Source: Gordonia araii NBRC 100433 (GTDB lineage Bacteria > Actinomycetota > Actinomycetes > Mycobacteriales > Mycobacteriaceae). From it: 64,000 bases of DNA. A program made the position numbers and the translations under genes. Location: positions 45,606 through 109,605 of the forward strand of contig NZ_BAEE01000013.1 in assembly GCF_000241265.1 (NCBI RefSeq), written 5' to 3'. Below are positions 1 through 7,496 of this stretch, piece after piece. Each line of letters begins with the position of its first letter. Position 1 is the first letter of the stretch. The notes under the pieces are model-generated. The model did no database searches. It was not told the origin of the DNA and was given only the letters and a program-made list of their open reading frames with translations.

Positions 1-728
1 TCGAAGTTGCGCGACTTACTCGAACGAGGCAAGACGATCTGGAAGTCCTGCAGGGCTTCGATCGGGTTGCCACGCTGCAGTTGGGTTTCGGCGACGAGGA
101 ACGGCGCCGCCTCCAGCGGGGCGTCGAGGCCGAGCAGTTCGCGGGCGCCGGTGGCCTCGGACGGCAGCGATTCTTTCGCCGCGAGGGCGAGTTCGAGCTC
201 CCGGCCGAACACCCATTGCGGGTAGGCCTCGCGGATTTCGGCGATCTCGCGGTCGGCGGTCTCGTCCTCGTCGGACTTGAGGGCCCGGTCGACGACGGCG
301 AGTTGGCCCAACACCGTGCCGTGCGCAAGATTCCGTTCTTGGGACTCCATCCACCGGACGTCGAATTCGCCGAGGGCGAAGACCAGTGCGGTGCTGATGA
401 ACAGGATGGTCAGCAGGACATCGGTCTGGGTGTTTTCCCAAGCGACGAGACCCATCACGAAGACGACGCAGGTCGCGACGAAGAAGGACCCGTTCACGAT
501 GCGCGCGAACTTCGCGACTGCATCGGGCCGGACGCTCACCGCGGCGATGTCTTCGGCGAGGTCGCGGGGGCCGAGATTCTGTCCTTGGTTGAGGGCCTGC
601 CGGATTTTCCACGACCGGTCGGAGAGATCTTTGGACAGCACATCGAAATGCGCGTGGCGCCGCGCGCTCAGGAAGCCCACGGAGAAAGTCAGCACTGTCA
701 GCATGTAGCTGGCGACGTCGAGATACAT
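1..728 (-). CDS. Membrane protein of unknown function, C-terminus cut by window edge
   Basis: The frame stays open from the ATG at 728 to the window edge, giving 242 codons with no stop, so the C-terminus lies outside. The protein starts MYLDVASYMLTVLTF. It has hydrophobic stretches near residues 3-20, 78-97 and 103-119, then a soluble, acidic, probably helical tail. I recognise no catalytic motif and the family is unknown. Its ATG follows the TAG of the upstream redoxin-like gene by two bases, so the two are almost certainly co-transcribed. Co-transcription may mean a shared role, but nothing in the sequence names it. The reading frame has normal high-GC codon use. Confidence 0.75.
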   Translation of the reverse strand, partial: MYLDVASYMLTVLTFSVGFLSARRHAHFDVLSKDLSDRSWKIRQALNQGQNLGPRDLAEDIAAVSVRPDAVAKFARIVNGSFFVATCVVFVMGLVAWENTQTDVLLTILFISTALVFALGEFDVRWMESQERNLAHGTVLGQLAVVDRALKSDEDETADREIAEIREAYPQWVFGRELELALAAKESLPSEATGARELLGLDAPLEAAPFLVAETQLQRGNPIEALQDFQIVLPRSSKSRNF

Positions 729-730
729 GG

Positions 731-1351
731 CTATCCGACGTCGAGGATCCAGCGCTGGTCGGGAAGCGCCAGGACGTAGTCCGGCTCATTGCCCGATCGC
801 CACTTGACGCTGCAGCCCAATGACGACGACTGCGGGGTGTTGAGGGCATCGCCGACGCGCACCGCGGTGATGGCACGAGCAAGGCTGTCGCCCGTCACCG
901 GCGTTCCGTCGGCGACGCTGGGGCGGCTCGCGTCGAACTGGCCGTGGTAGGCCAGGCGCCCCGCGGTGTCGTACACGAATATCTCCGGGGTGCAGGCAGC
1001 CTGGAACACCTTGGTCACCTCTTGCGATTCGTCGAGGCAGTACGGGAACTCGAAGACCACGTCGCGGGTCGCCTGCTCCCGCATCATCGCGAGGCTGTCG
1101 GACGGATAGCTGATGACGTCATTGGGCGAGATTGCGACCACGAAGATCCCCTCGCGCCGGTAGGCGTTCAACTGTTCGGCGAGGACGGTCTCGATGTGGC
1201 GCACATAGGGCGAGTGGTTGCAGATGAAGGCGACGATCGCGATTTGCCCGTCACCGACGTCGGAGGCAGCACATTCGTTTCCGTCCAGGTCGGTCAACCG
1301 GAACCAGGGCAGACGGGTGCCCAACGGCAGGGGATTGGAGGGTACGGGCAC
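731..1351 (-). CDS. Thioredoxin-fold (redoxin / AhpC-TSA-like) protein
   Basis: A 206-residue protein with the layout of the PRX-like redoxin group. An N-terminal segment ending in FRLTDLDGNE precedes a strand and a cysteine motif, FICNHSPYVRHIE near residues 42-54. Later come VVAISPNDVISYP and a cis-Pro-type segment, CTPEIFVYDTAGRLAYHGQFD. Relatives usually carry NHCP at the active site. Here the cysteine is shifted to CNHSP, so peroxidase chemistry should not be assumed. The family binds or reduces thiols in the cytosol, and the substrate is unknown. The start is a GTG at 1351. The gene is divergent from the cyclase operon and followed after two bases by the membrane protein gene. Confidence 0.75.
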   Translation of the reverse strand: MPVPSNPLPLGTRLPWFRLTDLDGNECAASDVGDGQIAIVAFICNHSPYVRHIETVLAEQLNAYRREGIFVVAISPNDVISYPSDSLAMMREQATRDVVFEFPYCLDESQEVTKVFQAACTPEIFVYDTAGRLAYHGQFDASRPSVADGTPVTGDSLARAITAVRVGDALNTPQSSSLGCSVKWRSGNEPDYVLALPDQRWILDVG

Positions 1352-1437
1352 GGGGTGAGTCTAGCGGTCGAAGTCGGTGTTGTGTTTCGTGAATCAGTAG
1401 GAGGCCCAGGGTGTCTGCGGGTGTGGGGCGGTGGCGA

Positions 1438-1491
1438 TAGAATCGTGCCGAAGAGTTGCGGAGTCGTCCGTGGCCGTGGTTGGAGGAGTGC
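1438..1491 (+). promoter_or_regulatory. Possible promoter and ribosome binding site of the cyclase operon
   Basis: The 141 bases between the divergent genes contain a TAGAAT hexamer at 1438-1443, a plausible actinobacterial -10 element, but no convincing -35. A strong GGAGG at 1482-1486 lies six bases before the GTG at 1493 and fixes that start. The rest of this intergenic stretch shows nothing I can name. Confidence 0.35.
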
Positions 1492-1492
1492 C

Positions 1493-2389
1493 GTGACGAC
1501 TCGCGTCTTGGTCACCATCCCGGCGCCGGTGCCAGCGCTGGACGGTTCGGTCGAGGCCGTGTACGGCCCGATCGGATCGGCGCCCGATGCAGAGGCGTTG
1601 CTCGTCGGGCCGACCGACCGGGTCGACGGCGCGGTCCTCGACTCCATGCCCAGCCTGAGTGTCGTGGCCGTCGCCGGTGCGGGAACCGACGCGGTGGACC
1701 AGGACGCGATTTCGGCGCGGGGCATCACGCTGGTGAGCGCCCCGGAGGCCACCGTCGTCCCGACTGCCGAACTCACCGTTTGCCTGATCCTCATGGTGTC
1801 GCGGGGGGTGCCTGCGGCCGTCGCCGAACTGGACGACCAGACGTGGCCCGGGTGGGCGTTCGACCACGTCGTCGGTCGCGGCGTCGCCGGGCTGACGCTG
1901 GGGTTGGTCGGCTACGGGCGGATAGCCCGACGCGTCGCAGACATGGCCGCCGCGCTGGGAATGACCGTCCTCCACCACCGGCGCACCCCGTCGGAGGAGC
2001 CGGGGTTTCGAGCGGCGCTGCCCGATCTCCTCGCGGCCTCCGATGTCGTGTCGATCCACGTGCCGCGCACCCCGGAGACGGTGAACCTGATCGGCACTCG
2101 GGAGATCGCGCTGATGCCGCGCGGATCGGTCTTGGTGAACACGAGTCGAGGAGGGATCGTCGACGAGGATGCGCTGCTGCGCGCGTTGGCGAGCGGGCAC
2201 CTTTCCGGTGCCGGCGTCGACGTCTTCGTCGCTGAGCCGGGTATCCCCAGCCGGTTGCTCGGGGTGCCGAATCTCGTCGTGACTCCCCACATCGGTTCGG
2301 CGACCGCGCAGGCCCGTGCGGGCATGGCCGAGGAGGCTGCCGCCCACCTGTTGGCGGCCCTGGATGAGCGGCGGGGAAGGTTCCGATGA
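1493..2389 (+). CDS. D-isomer-specific 2-hydroxyacid dehydrogenase family protein
   Basis: A 298-residue NAD-dependent oxidoreductase of the phosphoglycerate dehydrogenase type. The Rossmann glycine motif is LGLVGYGRIARRVADMA (near residues 140-156). The catalytic signature follows in VLVNTSRGGIVDEDALLRAL and VTPHIGSAT, supplying the Arg and the His; VDVFVAEPG is the conserved turn between them. The family interconverts 2-hydroxyacids and 2-ketoacids, and the substrate here is unknown. GTG at 1493 is preferred to upstream starts because of the GGAGG box. The stop overlaps the next gene as ATGA, so translation is coupled to the sugar phosphate cyclase. It may supply an oxidised or reduced intermediate to the pathway, which is inference from position only. 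Confidence 0.85.
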   Translation: MTTRVLVTIPAPVPALDGSVEAVYGPIGSAPDAEALLVGPTDRVDGAVLDSMPSLSVVAVAGAGTDAVDQDAISARGITLVSAPEATVVPTAELTVCLILMVSRGVPAAVAELDDQTWPGWAFDHVVGRGVAGLTLGLVGYGRIARRVADMAAALGMTVLHHRRTPSEEPGFRAALPDLLAASDVVSIHVPRTPETVNLIGTREIALMPRGSVLVNTSRGGIVDEDALLRALASGHLSGAGVDVFVAEPGIPSRLLGVPNLVVTPHIGSATAQARAGMAEEAAAHLLAALDERRGRFR

Positions 2390-3552
2390 CGGGAAGTGGA
2401 CTCGCGAAGGATTCCGCGCCCATCACCGTTCTCCGCGCGACCCGGGAGACGTCGACGGAGATCCGGCGCGCCGCGGTGGTGTCCGACGCCACCGGGGTGG
2501 TGGCTGCAGTTCGGGGGCGGCCGGCGCTGATCGTCGTCAGCCCGACGGTGAATCGCCTCTATGCGGCGGCAATCGGCGAGATTCGATCTGCCCTTGGGCT
2601 CGCGGCCGCCGATGTGATGGTGGTGCCGACGGGCGAACATGCCAAATCGCTGGCGAATGTCGAACGGATCGTGAATGTCGCCGGCGAGCGAGGACTTGCC
2701 CGCGATGGGGTCATCGTGGGAATCGGCGGCGGCATTCTCCTTGACATGGTGGGTCTGGCGGCCGGGCTTTTTCGGCGGGGCGTTTCACACATCAAGATCG
2801 GGACGACCTTGATCGCCCAGGTCGACGCCGCGGTCGGCCTCAAATGTGGAGTCAACTCCGGCGGTGCGAAGAACATTGCCGGCGCGTTCAATCCACCCGA
2901 GGCGACGCTCACCGACGGGGCATTTCTTGCGACCCTTCCGCCGCGCGAAATCCGTTGCGGCATAGCGGAGATCCTCAAACTCGCGGTAGCCGGCGACGGT
3001 GGGCTGTTCGAGCTGTTGGAGCAGCACGGCGCGCTGCTACTCGAACCCGGAGCCCGCGATACCCCGGAGGTGCGCGCGATTGTGGACCGGGCGATTCGTG
3101 GGATGGTCGATGAACTCGCCTCGAACCCTTTTGAGTCCGACCTGCGTCGATGTGTCGACTTCGGACATACGGTCAGTGGAATCTTCGAGGTCGAGACGGG
3201 TCACCGGCTGGCGCACGGGGAAGCCGTAGCGCTCGACGTGATGCTGTTCTCGGCGGTGTCGGTGCTCCGAGGGTCGCTCGATCGCGCGGCGTACGAGATG
3301 ATCGTGGAACTCGCCCAACGGCTTGGACTCCAAACGTGGCACCCAATCATGGCTGATCTGTCAGTGATCGAACGGGGTTTGGACGATTCGGCCCGGCACC
3401 GCGGACGCAAACTCAACCTGCCGCTGCCGTCGCGCATCGGCGGCACCTACTTCGTGGCCGAACGTGCCGAGATCTCGTCGGAGGCGCTCCGCGATGCCGT
3501 CGACCTGGTTGCCGCCACGCGACGCGTGCCTTCGGGTCACCGGGGTGGTTGA
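2386..3552 (+). CDS. Sugar phosphate cyclase of the sedoheptulose-7-phosphate cyclase (EEVS-like) type
   Basis: A 388-residue member of the dehydroquinate synthase superfamily. NAD- and metal-site motifs are GEHAKS, VGIGGGILLDMVG, QVDAAVGLKCGVNSGGAKN, GIAEILKLAV and DFGHTV plus LAHGEAV (metal His residues). Several signatures differ from true AroB and match 2-epi-5-epi-valiolone synthase-like enzymes: GIAEILKLAVAGDGGLFELL, LASNPFESDLRRCVDFGHTVS, and HRGRKLNLPLPSRIGG near the C-terminus. Such enzymes cyclise sedoheptulose 7-phosphate to a C7 cyclitol. Which product (EEV, epi-valiolone or a gadusol precursor) cannot be told by eye. ATGA overlap on the 5' side and TGATG overlap on the 3' side place it firmly in the operon. 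Confidence 0.85.
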   Translation: MTGSGLAKDSAPITVLRATRETSTEIRRAAVVSDATGVVAAVRGRPALIVVSPTVNRLYAAAIGEIRSALGLAAADVMVVPTGEHAKSLANVERIVNVAGERGLARDGVIVGIGGGILLDMVGLAAGLFRRGVSHIKIGTTLIAQVDAAVGLKCGVNSGGAKNIAGAFNPPEATLTDGAFLATLPPREIRCGIAEILKLAVAGDGGLFELLEQHGALLLEPGARDTPEVRAIVDRAIRGMVDELASNPFESDLRRCVDFGHTVSGIFEVETGHRLAHGEAVALDVMLFSAVSVLRGSLDRAAYEMIVELAQRLGLQTWHPIMADLSVIERGLDDSARHRGRKLNLPLPSRIGGTYFVAERAEISSEALRDAVDLVAATRRVPSGHRGG

Positions 3553-4814
3553 TGGGCGACCCGGAAACGATTGCCCCGCAACTGCCTCCGCTGGCATGGG
3601 GGACGTGGCCGTTCACCACCCCGGAGATCGACGCGGCGGTGCGGCGGGTTCTGCACAGCGGCAGGTGGGCGATCAGCGGTATGAAGGGGCAAGCCCCGAG
3701 TGAGGAGAAGCGGTTCGCCGCCGAGTTCGCGGACTATCTCGGTGTCGGGGCCGTGGCGCCGACCGCGAATGGATCGTCGGCGCTGGTCGCGGCGTTAAGC
3801 GCCTGCGGCGTGTCCTACGGCGATGAAGTCCTGGTACCGGGACTCGCGTGGGTTGCCTGTGCCTCTGCGGTCGTCCGGGTCGGAGCAGTCCCGGTGTTTG
3901 TCGACATCGACCCGGAGACCTTTGCGATGGATCCGCGTGCCGCGGCTGCCCTGATCGGGCCGAGGGTGACGGCAGTGTTGGTCACCCATCTGTCCAGCTC
4001 GATCGCCGACCTCGACGAGTTCGAGCAGCTCTGCGAGCGCCACGGGATCGTGATGATCGAAGACTGTTCCCAGGCGCACGGCGCAGTGTGGCGGGGCCGC
4101 CGTGTCGGCGCTCACGGCCGGGCCGCGGCCTTCAGTTTCCAGAGTTCGAAATTGCTCACGTCGGGCGAGGGCGGCGCTGCGGTGACTCGCGACCCCAGCC
4201 TGTCCGATGGGCTGCAGCAACTTCGCGCCGATGGGCGAGTCTGGTCCGACGAGGGAGTCGACGAGGGGTTCCCCGATCTGGTCCCTGGTCGGGGGTGGCA
4301 GGGTCACAACCACTGCCTGACCGAGATTCAGGCGGCCATCCTCAGGGTTGCGTTGCCGATGCTGGACGCGCAGAACGAGGTTCGCGTGCAGCGCGTCGAA
4401 CACCTGGAGTCGGCTCTGGACGAGGTGGAGGGGGTCCGCACCGTTCGCCGGCGCGATGACCCCCGGGTGGACCGGGAGACATTCTGGCACCTGCCGATCC
4501 AGATCGATGCCGACGCCTTCGGCGGGGCGTCGGCCGAGGTGGTGCGGTCGGAGTTGTCGCGGTTGGTGGGACTCTTCCTGGAACCGGTCGGGGCGCCGAT
4601 GCCCCAACACCGGCTCTACCGTCCGGGGCTGTACCGCAGGTTCCCCGCCGAACACGTCGAACGCCTGGTGCAGCCGGCTGGTGACCTCAGGGGCGCAGAA
4701 CACCTGGCGGCCACGTGTTTCACCCTGCCGCACCACGCACTCCTGGTGGACCCTTCGGTTTTGGACCGGTTTGTCGAGCGTCTGTCGCTGCTGCAAACCG
4801 CGCTCCGGCGGTGA
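3552..4814 (+). CDS. DegT/DnrJ/EryC1-family PLP-dependent aminotransferase
   Basis: About 420 residues with the standard features of sugar and cyclitol aminotransferases. TANGSSALVAAL is the cofactor phosphate loop. EDCSQAHGA carries the Asp that contacts the pyridine nitrogen. FSFQSSKLLTSGEGGAAV carries the Schiff-base Lys. These enzymes transfer an amino group, usually from Gln or Glu, to a ketosugar or ketocyclitol. Next to a sugar phosphate cyclase the obvious substrate is an oxidised carbasugar, as in C7N aminocyclitol pathways, but that is inference. The ATG at 3552 overlaps the cyclase TGA by one base (TGATG). The stop overlaps the next start as GTGA. Confidence 0.88.
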   Translation: MGDPETIAPQLPPLAWGTWPFTTPEIDAAVRRVLHSGRWAISGMKGQAPSEEKRFAAEFADYLGVGAVAPTANGSSALVAALSACGVSYGDEVLVPGLAWVACASAVVRVGAVPVFVDIDPETFAMDPRAAAALIGPRVTAVLVTHLSSSIADLDEFEQLCERHGIVMIEDCSQAHGAVWRGRRVGAHGRAAAFSFQSSKLLTSGEGGAAVTRDPSLSDGLQQLRADGRVWSDEGVDEGFPDLVPGRGWQGHNHCLTEIQAAILRVALPMLDAQNEVRVQRVEHLESALDEVEGVRTVRRRDDPRVDRETFWHLPIQIDADAFGGASAEVVRSELSRLVGLFLEPVGAPMPQHRLYRPGLYRRFPAEHVERLVQPAGDLRGAEHLAATCFTLPHHALLVDPSVLDRFVERLSLLQTALRR

Positions 4815-5782
4815 CCGCGGATGTCGACGGCCTCCGGTCGGCCGTCGAACAATCCCTGCGGCGTCACTCCCCGACTCCATGGCTTCCCGACCCGGCGAAC
4901 ACCACCGCCACGCTGCTCGTCGACGGCATCTATCACGCCAACTTCCTGGTCTACTCCGGTGGGCAGGTCCACGTCGCCCGGGTCAGCCGTCGCAGTCAGT
5001 GGGGGCTCAGCACTATCGCCCAGTTGCAGCGCGAGTTCGCGGTGCTGGTCGACCTCGCACGGCTGGACGTCGCGCCGCGCCCGCTCGCGCTGGTCGATTC
5101 TCCGGGGGCGGTCCCGATGATCGTCGAGTCGTTCCTCGGTGGCGACTTCCTCCCGTACCCCGCCGGCCTATCGCACTGCGCTGAAACCTTGGCGACCGTG
5201 CATCAATGTGTGCCGCGGCGATCCGGACCGTTGCTCGATTCCCGTCCAGCCAAGGAATTCCTGCTCGGAGAGGCGGAGAAGCTGCTGGACTCGACGGTGC
5301 CCGACACCTCTGCCACGCGGGTTCTGCGCCGGTGCGCCGGAGTCCTCGAGCAGCGGGGGCTGCCGGAGACCGAACCGGTCCTGTTGCATACCGACTTGAT
5401 CCAACACAACATCGTGCTCGCCGCCGACCGGTGCCGGTTCCTCGACTGGGAGGGTGCGCGACGGGGGAGTGCCGCCTGGGACCTCGCGTACCTGCTGTCG
5501 CCGATCACCCTGCGGTGGGCCGATTCCTGGGGTGTTGAAGAATTCGGCGACGAGCAGAGCGTGATTCGGGCCTACAGCTCGCACGCGGGCCTCGACGCCG
5601 CGACGCTCACCGACCACGTGGCCGCGTTCATGCCGTTCGTGGTTCTCCGCGCGGCGGCGTGGTGTGTGCGAAGGTCGGTCTCGCTTACCCGCAGCGGTGA
5701 CGCAGTCACCGACCGGCTGGCTCTCTTCAGTTCCCCGGAGTTCCTCGTCGCGCACTTTCGCGACCTCGGTGTCTCCGTATGA
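4811..5782 (+). CDS. APH-fold phosphotransferase (aminoglycoside phosphotransferase family)
   Basis: 323 residues. The Brenner-type catalytic motif is LLHTDLIQHNIVL (near residues 196-208; catalytic Asp and metal Asn). The second metal site is RFLDWEGARRG. The N-lobe contains the expected ATP-binding strands, with REFAVLVDLARLDVAP as the helix-C region. The family phosphorylates hydroxyls of small molecules such as aminoglycosides, choline and homoserine. Here it may phosphorylate the cyclitol intermediate or inactivate the product for self-protection. The start is a GTG at 4811 inside the aminotransferase stop (GTGA); the stop overlaps the next ATG (ATGA). The substrate is unknown. Confidence 0.8.
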   Translation: MTADVDGLRSAVEQSLRRHSPTPWLPDPANTTATLLVDGIYHANFLVYSGGQVHVARVSRRSQWGLSTIAQLQREFAVLVDLARLDVAPRPLALVDSPGAVPMIVESFLGGDFLPYPAGLSHCAETLATVHQCVPRRSGPLLDSRPAKEFLLGEAEKLLDSTVPDTSATRVLRRCAGVLEQRGLPETEPVLLHTDLIQHNIVLAADRCRFLDWEGARRGSAAWDLAYLLSPITLRWADSWGVEEFGDEQSVIRAYSSHAGLDAATLTDHVAAFMPFVVLRAAAWCVRRSVSLTRSGDAVTDRLALFSSPEFLVAHFRDLGVSV

Positions 5783-6558
5783 TCGGGCGGGTGCAGCCGG
5801 AGTTGGGGGTGACCGCCTGGACTCTGCCGGTGCGGGGTGTGGCGGCAGTGCGGTGGGCGGCCGAACACGGCTTTGCGCATCTGCACCTGGACCTGGTCGA
5901 CGTCGAGGCCGCCACGACGGCGGGACTTCGCACGGCGGCGGCCGAGTCGCACGTCCGTCTTGCCGGACTGGCGATCAATCGGCTGGAACTCACCGGGGTG
6001 GCCGGGCCGCATGCGGAAGCCGCCGTGGCGGAGGCGATAGACGTGGCATCCGATCTAGAGGTCCGGTATGTCTATCTGCCGTCGTTCGAGCAGGCGGAGA
6101 TTACCGGTGGTGCCGACCTCGAGCGCACGGCCGAACTTCTGCGCCTGGCTGGTGCGCGCGCCGCTGCGGCGGGGGTCACGGTTGCGACGGAGAACGTGCT
6201 GCCTGGCGAGCAACTGTCCACGCTTTTCGCGCTTGTGGGCGACGATGGGGTCGAGCTGCTGTTCGACACCCAGAATCTCGTCGTCGCCGGTGTCGACCAT
6301 CGGGAGGTCTTGGCGGCCCACACCACCCGGATTCGCTCTTTCGTCCATGTCAAGGACGGGGCCGCAGGCCTGGGCGATCGTCGCTTGGGAGATGGCGGTG
6401 CGGATGTCGCCGGCACCATCCGCCAGTTGTGCGCGGGGGGCTTTACCGGTGTCTACGTCATCGAGAACGACTATCGGACGGGTGCGGCGGATGCGGCGGC
6501 AGCCGACGCAAGGTGGTTGAGAAAGGTGCTTGCCATGCGAGGGGACGGGACGGAATGA
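5779..6558 (+). CDS. Sugar phosphate isomerase/epimerase (xylose-isomerase-like TIM barrel)
   Basis: 259 residues with the AP-endonuclease-2-like barrel pattern and its metal ligands spread along the chain. They are a Glu in VATENVLPGEQL (near residue 137), an Asp in LLFDTQNLVV, a His in SFVHVKDG and a terminal Glu in YVIENDYRTG. Relatives include inosose isomerase/dehydratase (IolI, IolE) and ketose 3-epimerases, which move stereocentres or carbonyls by proton transfer. In this operon an epimerase acting on the carbasugar ketone is a natural guess. The ATG overlaps the kinase stop by four bases. The exact reaction is not predictable from the sequence. Confidence 0.8.
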   Translation: MIGRVQPELGVTAWTLPVRGVAAVRWAAEHGFAHLHLDLVDVEAATTAGLRTAAAESHVRLAGLAINRLELTGVAGPHAEAAVAEAIDVASDLEVRYVYLPSFEQAEITGGADLERTAELLRLAGARAAAAGVTVATENVLPGEQLSTLFALVGDDGVELLFDTQNLVVAGVDHREVLAAHTTRIRSFVHVKDGAAGLGDRRLGDGGADVAGTIRQLCAGGFTGVYVIENDYRTGAADAAAADARWLRKVLAMRGDGTE

Positions 6559-6570
6559 CGGAGGGTGCTG

Positions 6571-7443
6571 ATGGCTCCGCGATCAGATGATGGGGTTGGC
6601 CGACTCAAGGTCGCGTTGATGCGAGGGGACGACTTCCACAACCTGTATTTGGAACGACTCCTGGCGTCGGAGCTACAACTGGTTTGCACCGTTGAGGAGC
6701 CCGGCAGTGCCCAACGGCATGCGATCTGGCGCCGCCGGCGTTGGGTGGACGCGGCGGCGGCCGAGTACCACCGGATCCGGCGTGGCGTATTCGGCAAGAA
6801 CCGATACCGGCGCCGCTACTTCGATCCCCGTCATGACGGGTTTCCGACCGTGCAGCGCCCGACGCCGTTGGTCGTGGGTGACATCAACGACCAACGGGTC
6901 GGCGCCGCGGTCGAGGCATCCGGTGCTGATCTCTGTGTGATCACCTGTACGACGCGGCTGTCGTCGGAGACCATCCGCGCAATCGGGGTGCCGATCGTCA
7001 ATATCCACGGCGGTCACCTGCCCGACTACCGCGGATGTCACTGCTTCTTCACCGCGATCGGCGATCAAAGGTTCGATGCCGTCGGATCAACGATTCACTT
7101 CGTCGACGTCGGCTTGGACACCGGCGACGTCATCGACGCGGTGCGGCCGGTCATCCGTCACACCGACGACCCGGAGCGGCTGTACTCGCGAGCCGAGCGT
7201 TTGGCCGCGCAGCGGCTCGTCGGCCACCTCCTCGCCTTGGAGTCGGGTGTGGAGTTGCCGCGGTCACCGCAGGAGTTCCGCGGGCGGTTGGTTCTCCGCC
7301 GCCATCGAGGCCCCATCGACGACGTGCGATTCTGGTTACGGCGCAAGACAGGGAGTCTGGTGATACCCGATATCCCCGGACCGGCGCCGCAACACCCGTG
7401 GGAGTCCGACGAGACTTCTTCGCCGCCGCCGCGGATCGCCTAG
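6571..7443 (+). CDS. Formyltransferase-family protein (N10-formyl-THF type)
   Basis: 290 residues. The hallmark segment is VNIHGGHLPDYRG (near residues 139-151), followed by a second block containing FVDVGLDTGDVI. The Asn, His and Asp of the usual formyltransferase catalytic triad are all present. The protein has the catalytic domain of methionyl-tRNA and sugar N-formyltransferases but differs from Fmt and PurN in its N-terminal half. A basic stretch there (RRRRW, NRYRRRYF) is unusual. The ATG at 6571 is chosen because GGAGGG at 6560-6565 sits five bases upstream. As last gene of the operon it could N-formylate the amine made by the aminotransferase; this is inference. Confidence 0.8.
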   Translation: MAPRSDDGVGRLKVALMRGDDFHNLYLERLLASELQLVCTVEEPGSAQRHAIWRRRRWVDAAAAEYHRIRRGVFGKNRYRRRYFDPRHDGFPTVQRPTPLVVGDINDQRVGAAVEASGADLCVITCTTRLSSETIRAIGVPIVNIHGGHLPDYRGCHCFFTAIGDQRFDAVGSTIHFVDVGLDTGDVIDAVRPVIRHTDDPERLYSRAERLAAQRLVGHLLALESGVELPRSPQEFRGRLVLRRHRGPIDDVRFWLRRKTGSLVIPDIPGPAPQHPWESDETSSPPPRIA

Positions 7444-7449
7444 GCGTTT

Positions 7450-7496
7450 GCGCCGGTGCTGATCGTCACGAACCCCGCACCGGCGCGCCGAGGATT
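7450..7496. terminator. Terminator-like inverted repeat between convergent genes
   Basis: GCGCCGGTGC at 7450-7459 pairs perfectly with GCACCGGCGC at 7487-7496. It lies just after the formyltransferase stop and overlaps the 3' end of the convergent regulator gene. The loop is 27 bases and there is no clear T-run, so a role in termination is plausible but not certain. Confidence 0.4.

Noticed and set aside
16..882. Open frames on both strands over the first 900 bases.
   Set aside because: The real gene is the - strand frame that starts at 728 and runs off the window; the others are Arg/Pro-rich shadows.
2386..3552. Assignment as AroB, 3-dehydroquinate synthase.
   Set aside because: Operon context lacks shikimate genes and several motifs match the sedoheptulose-7-phosphate cyclase group instead.
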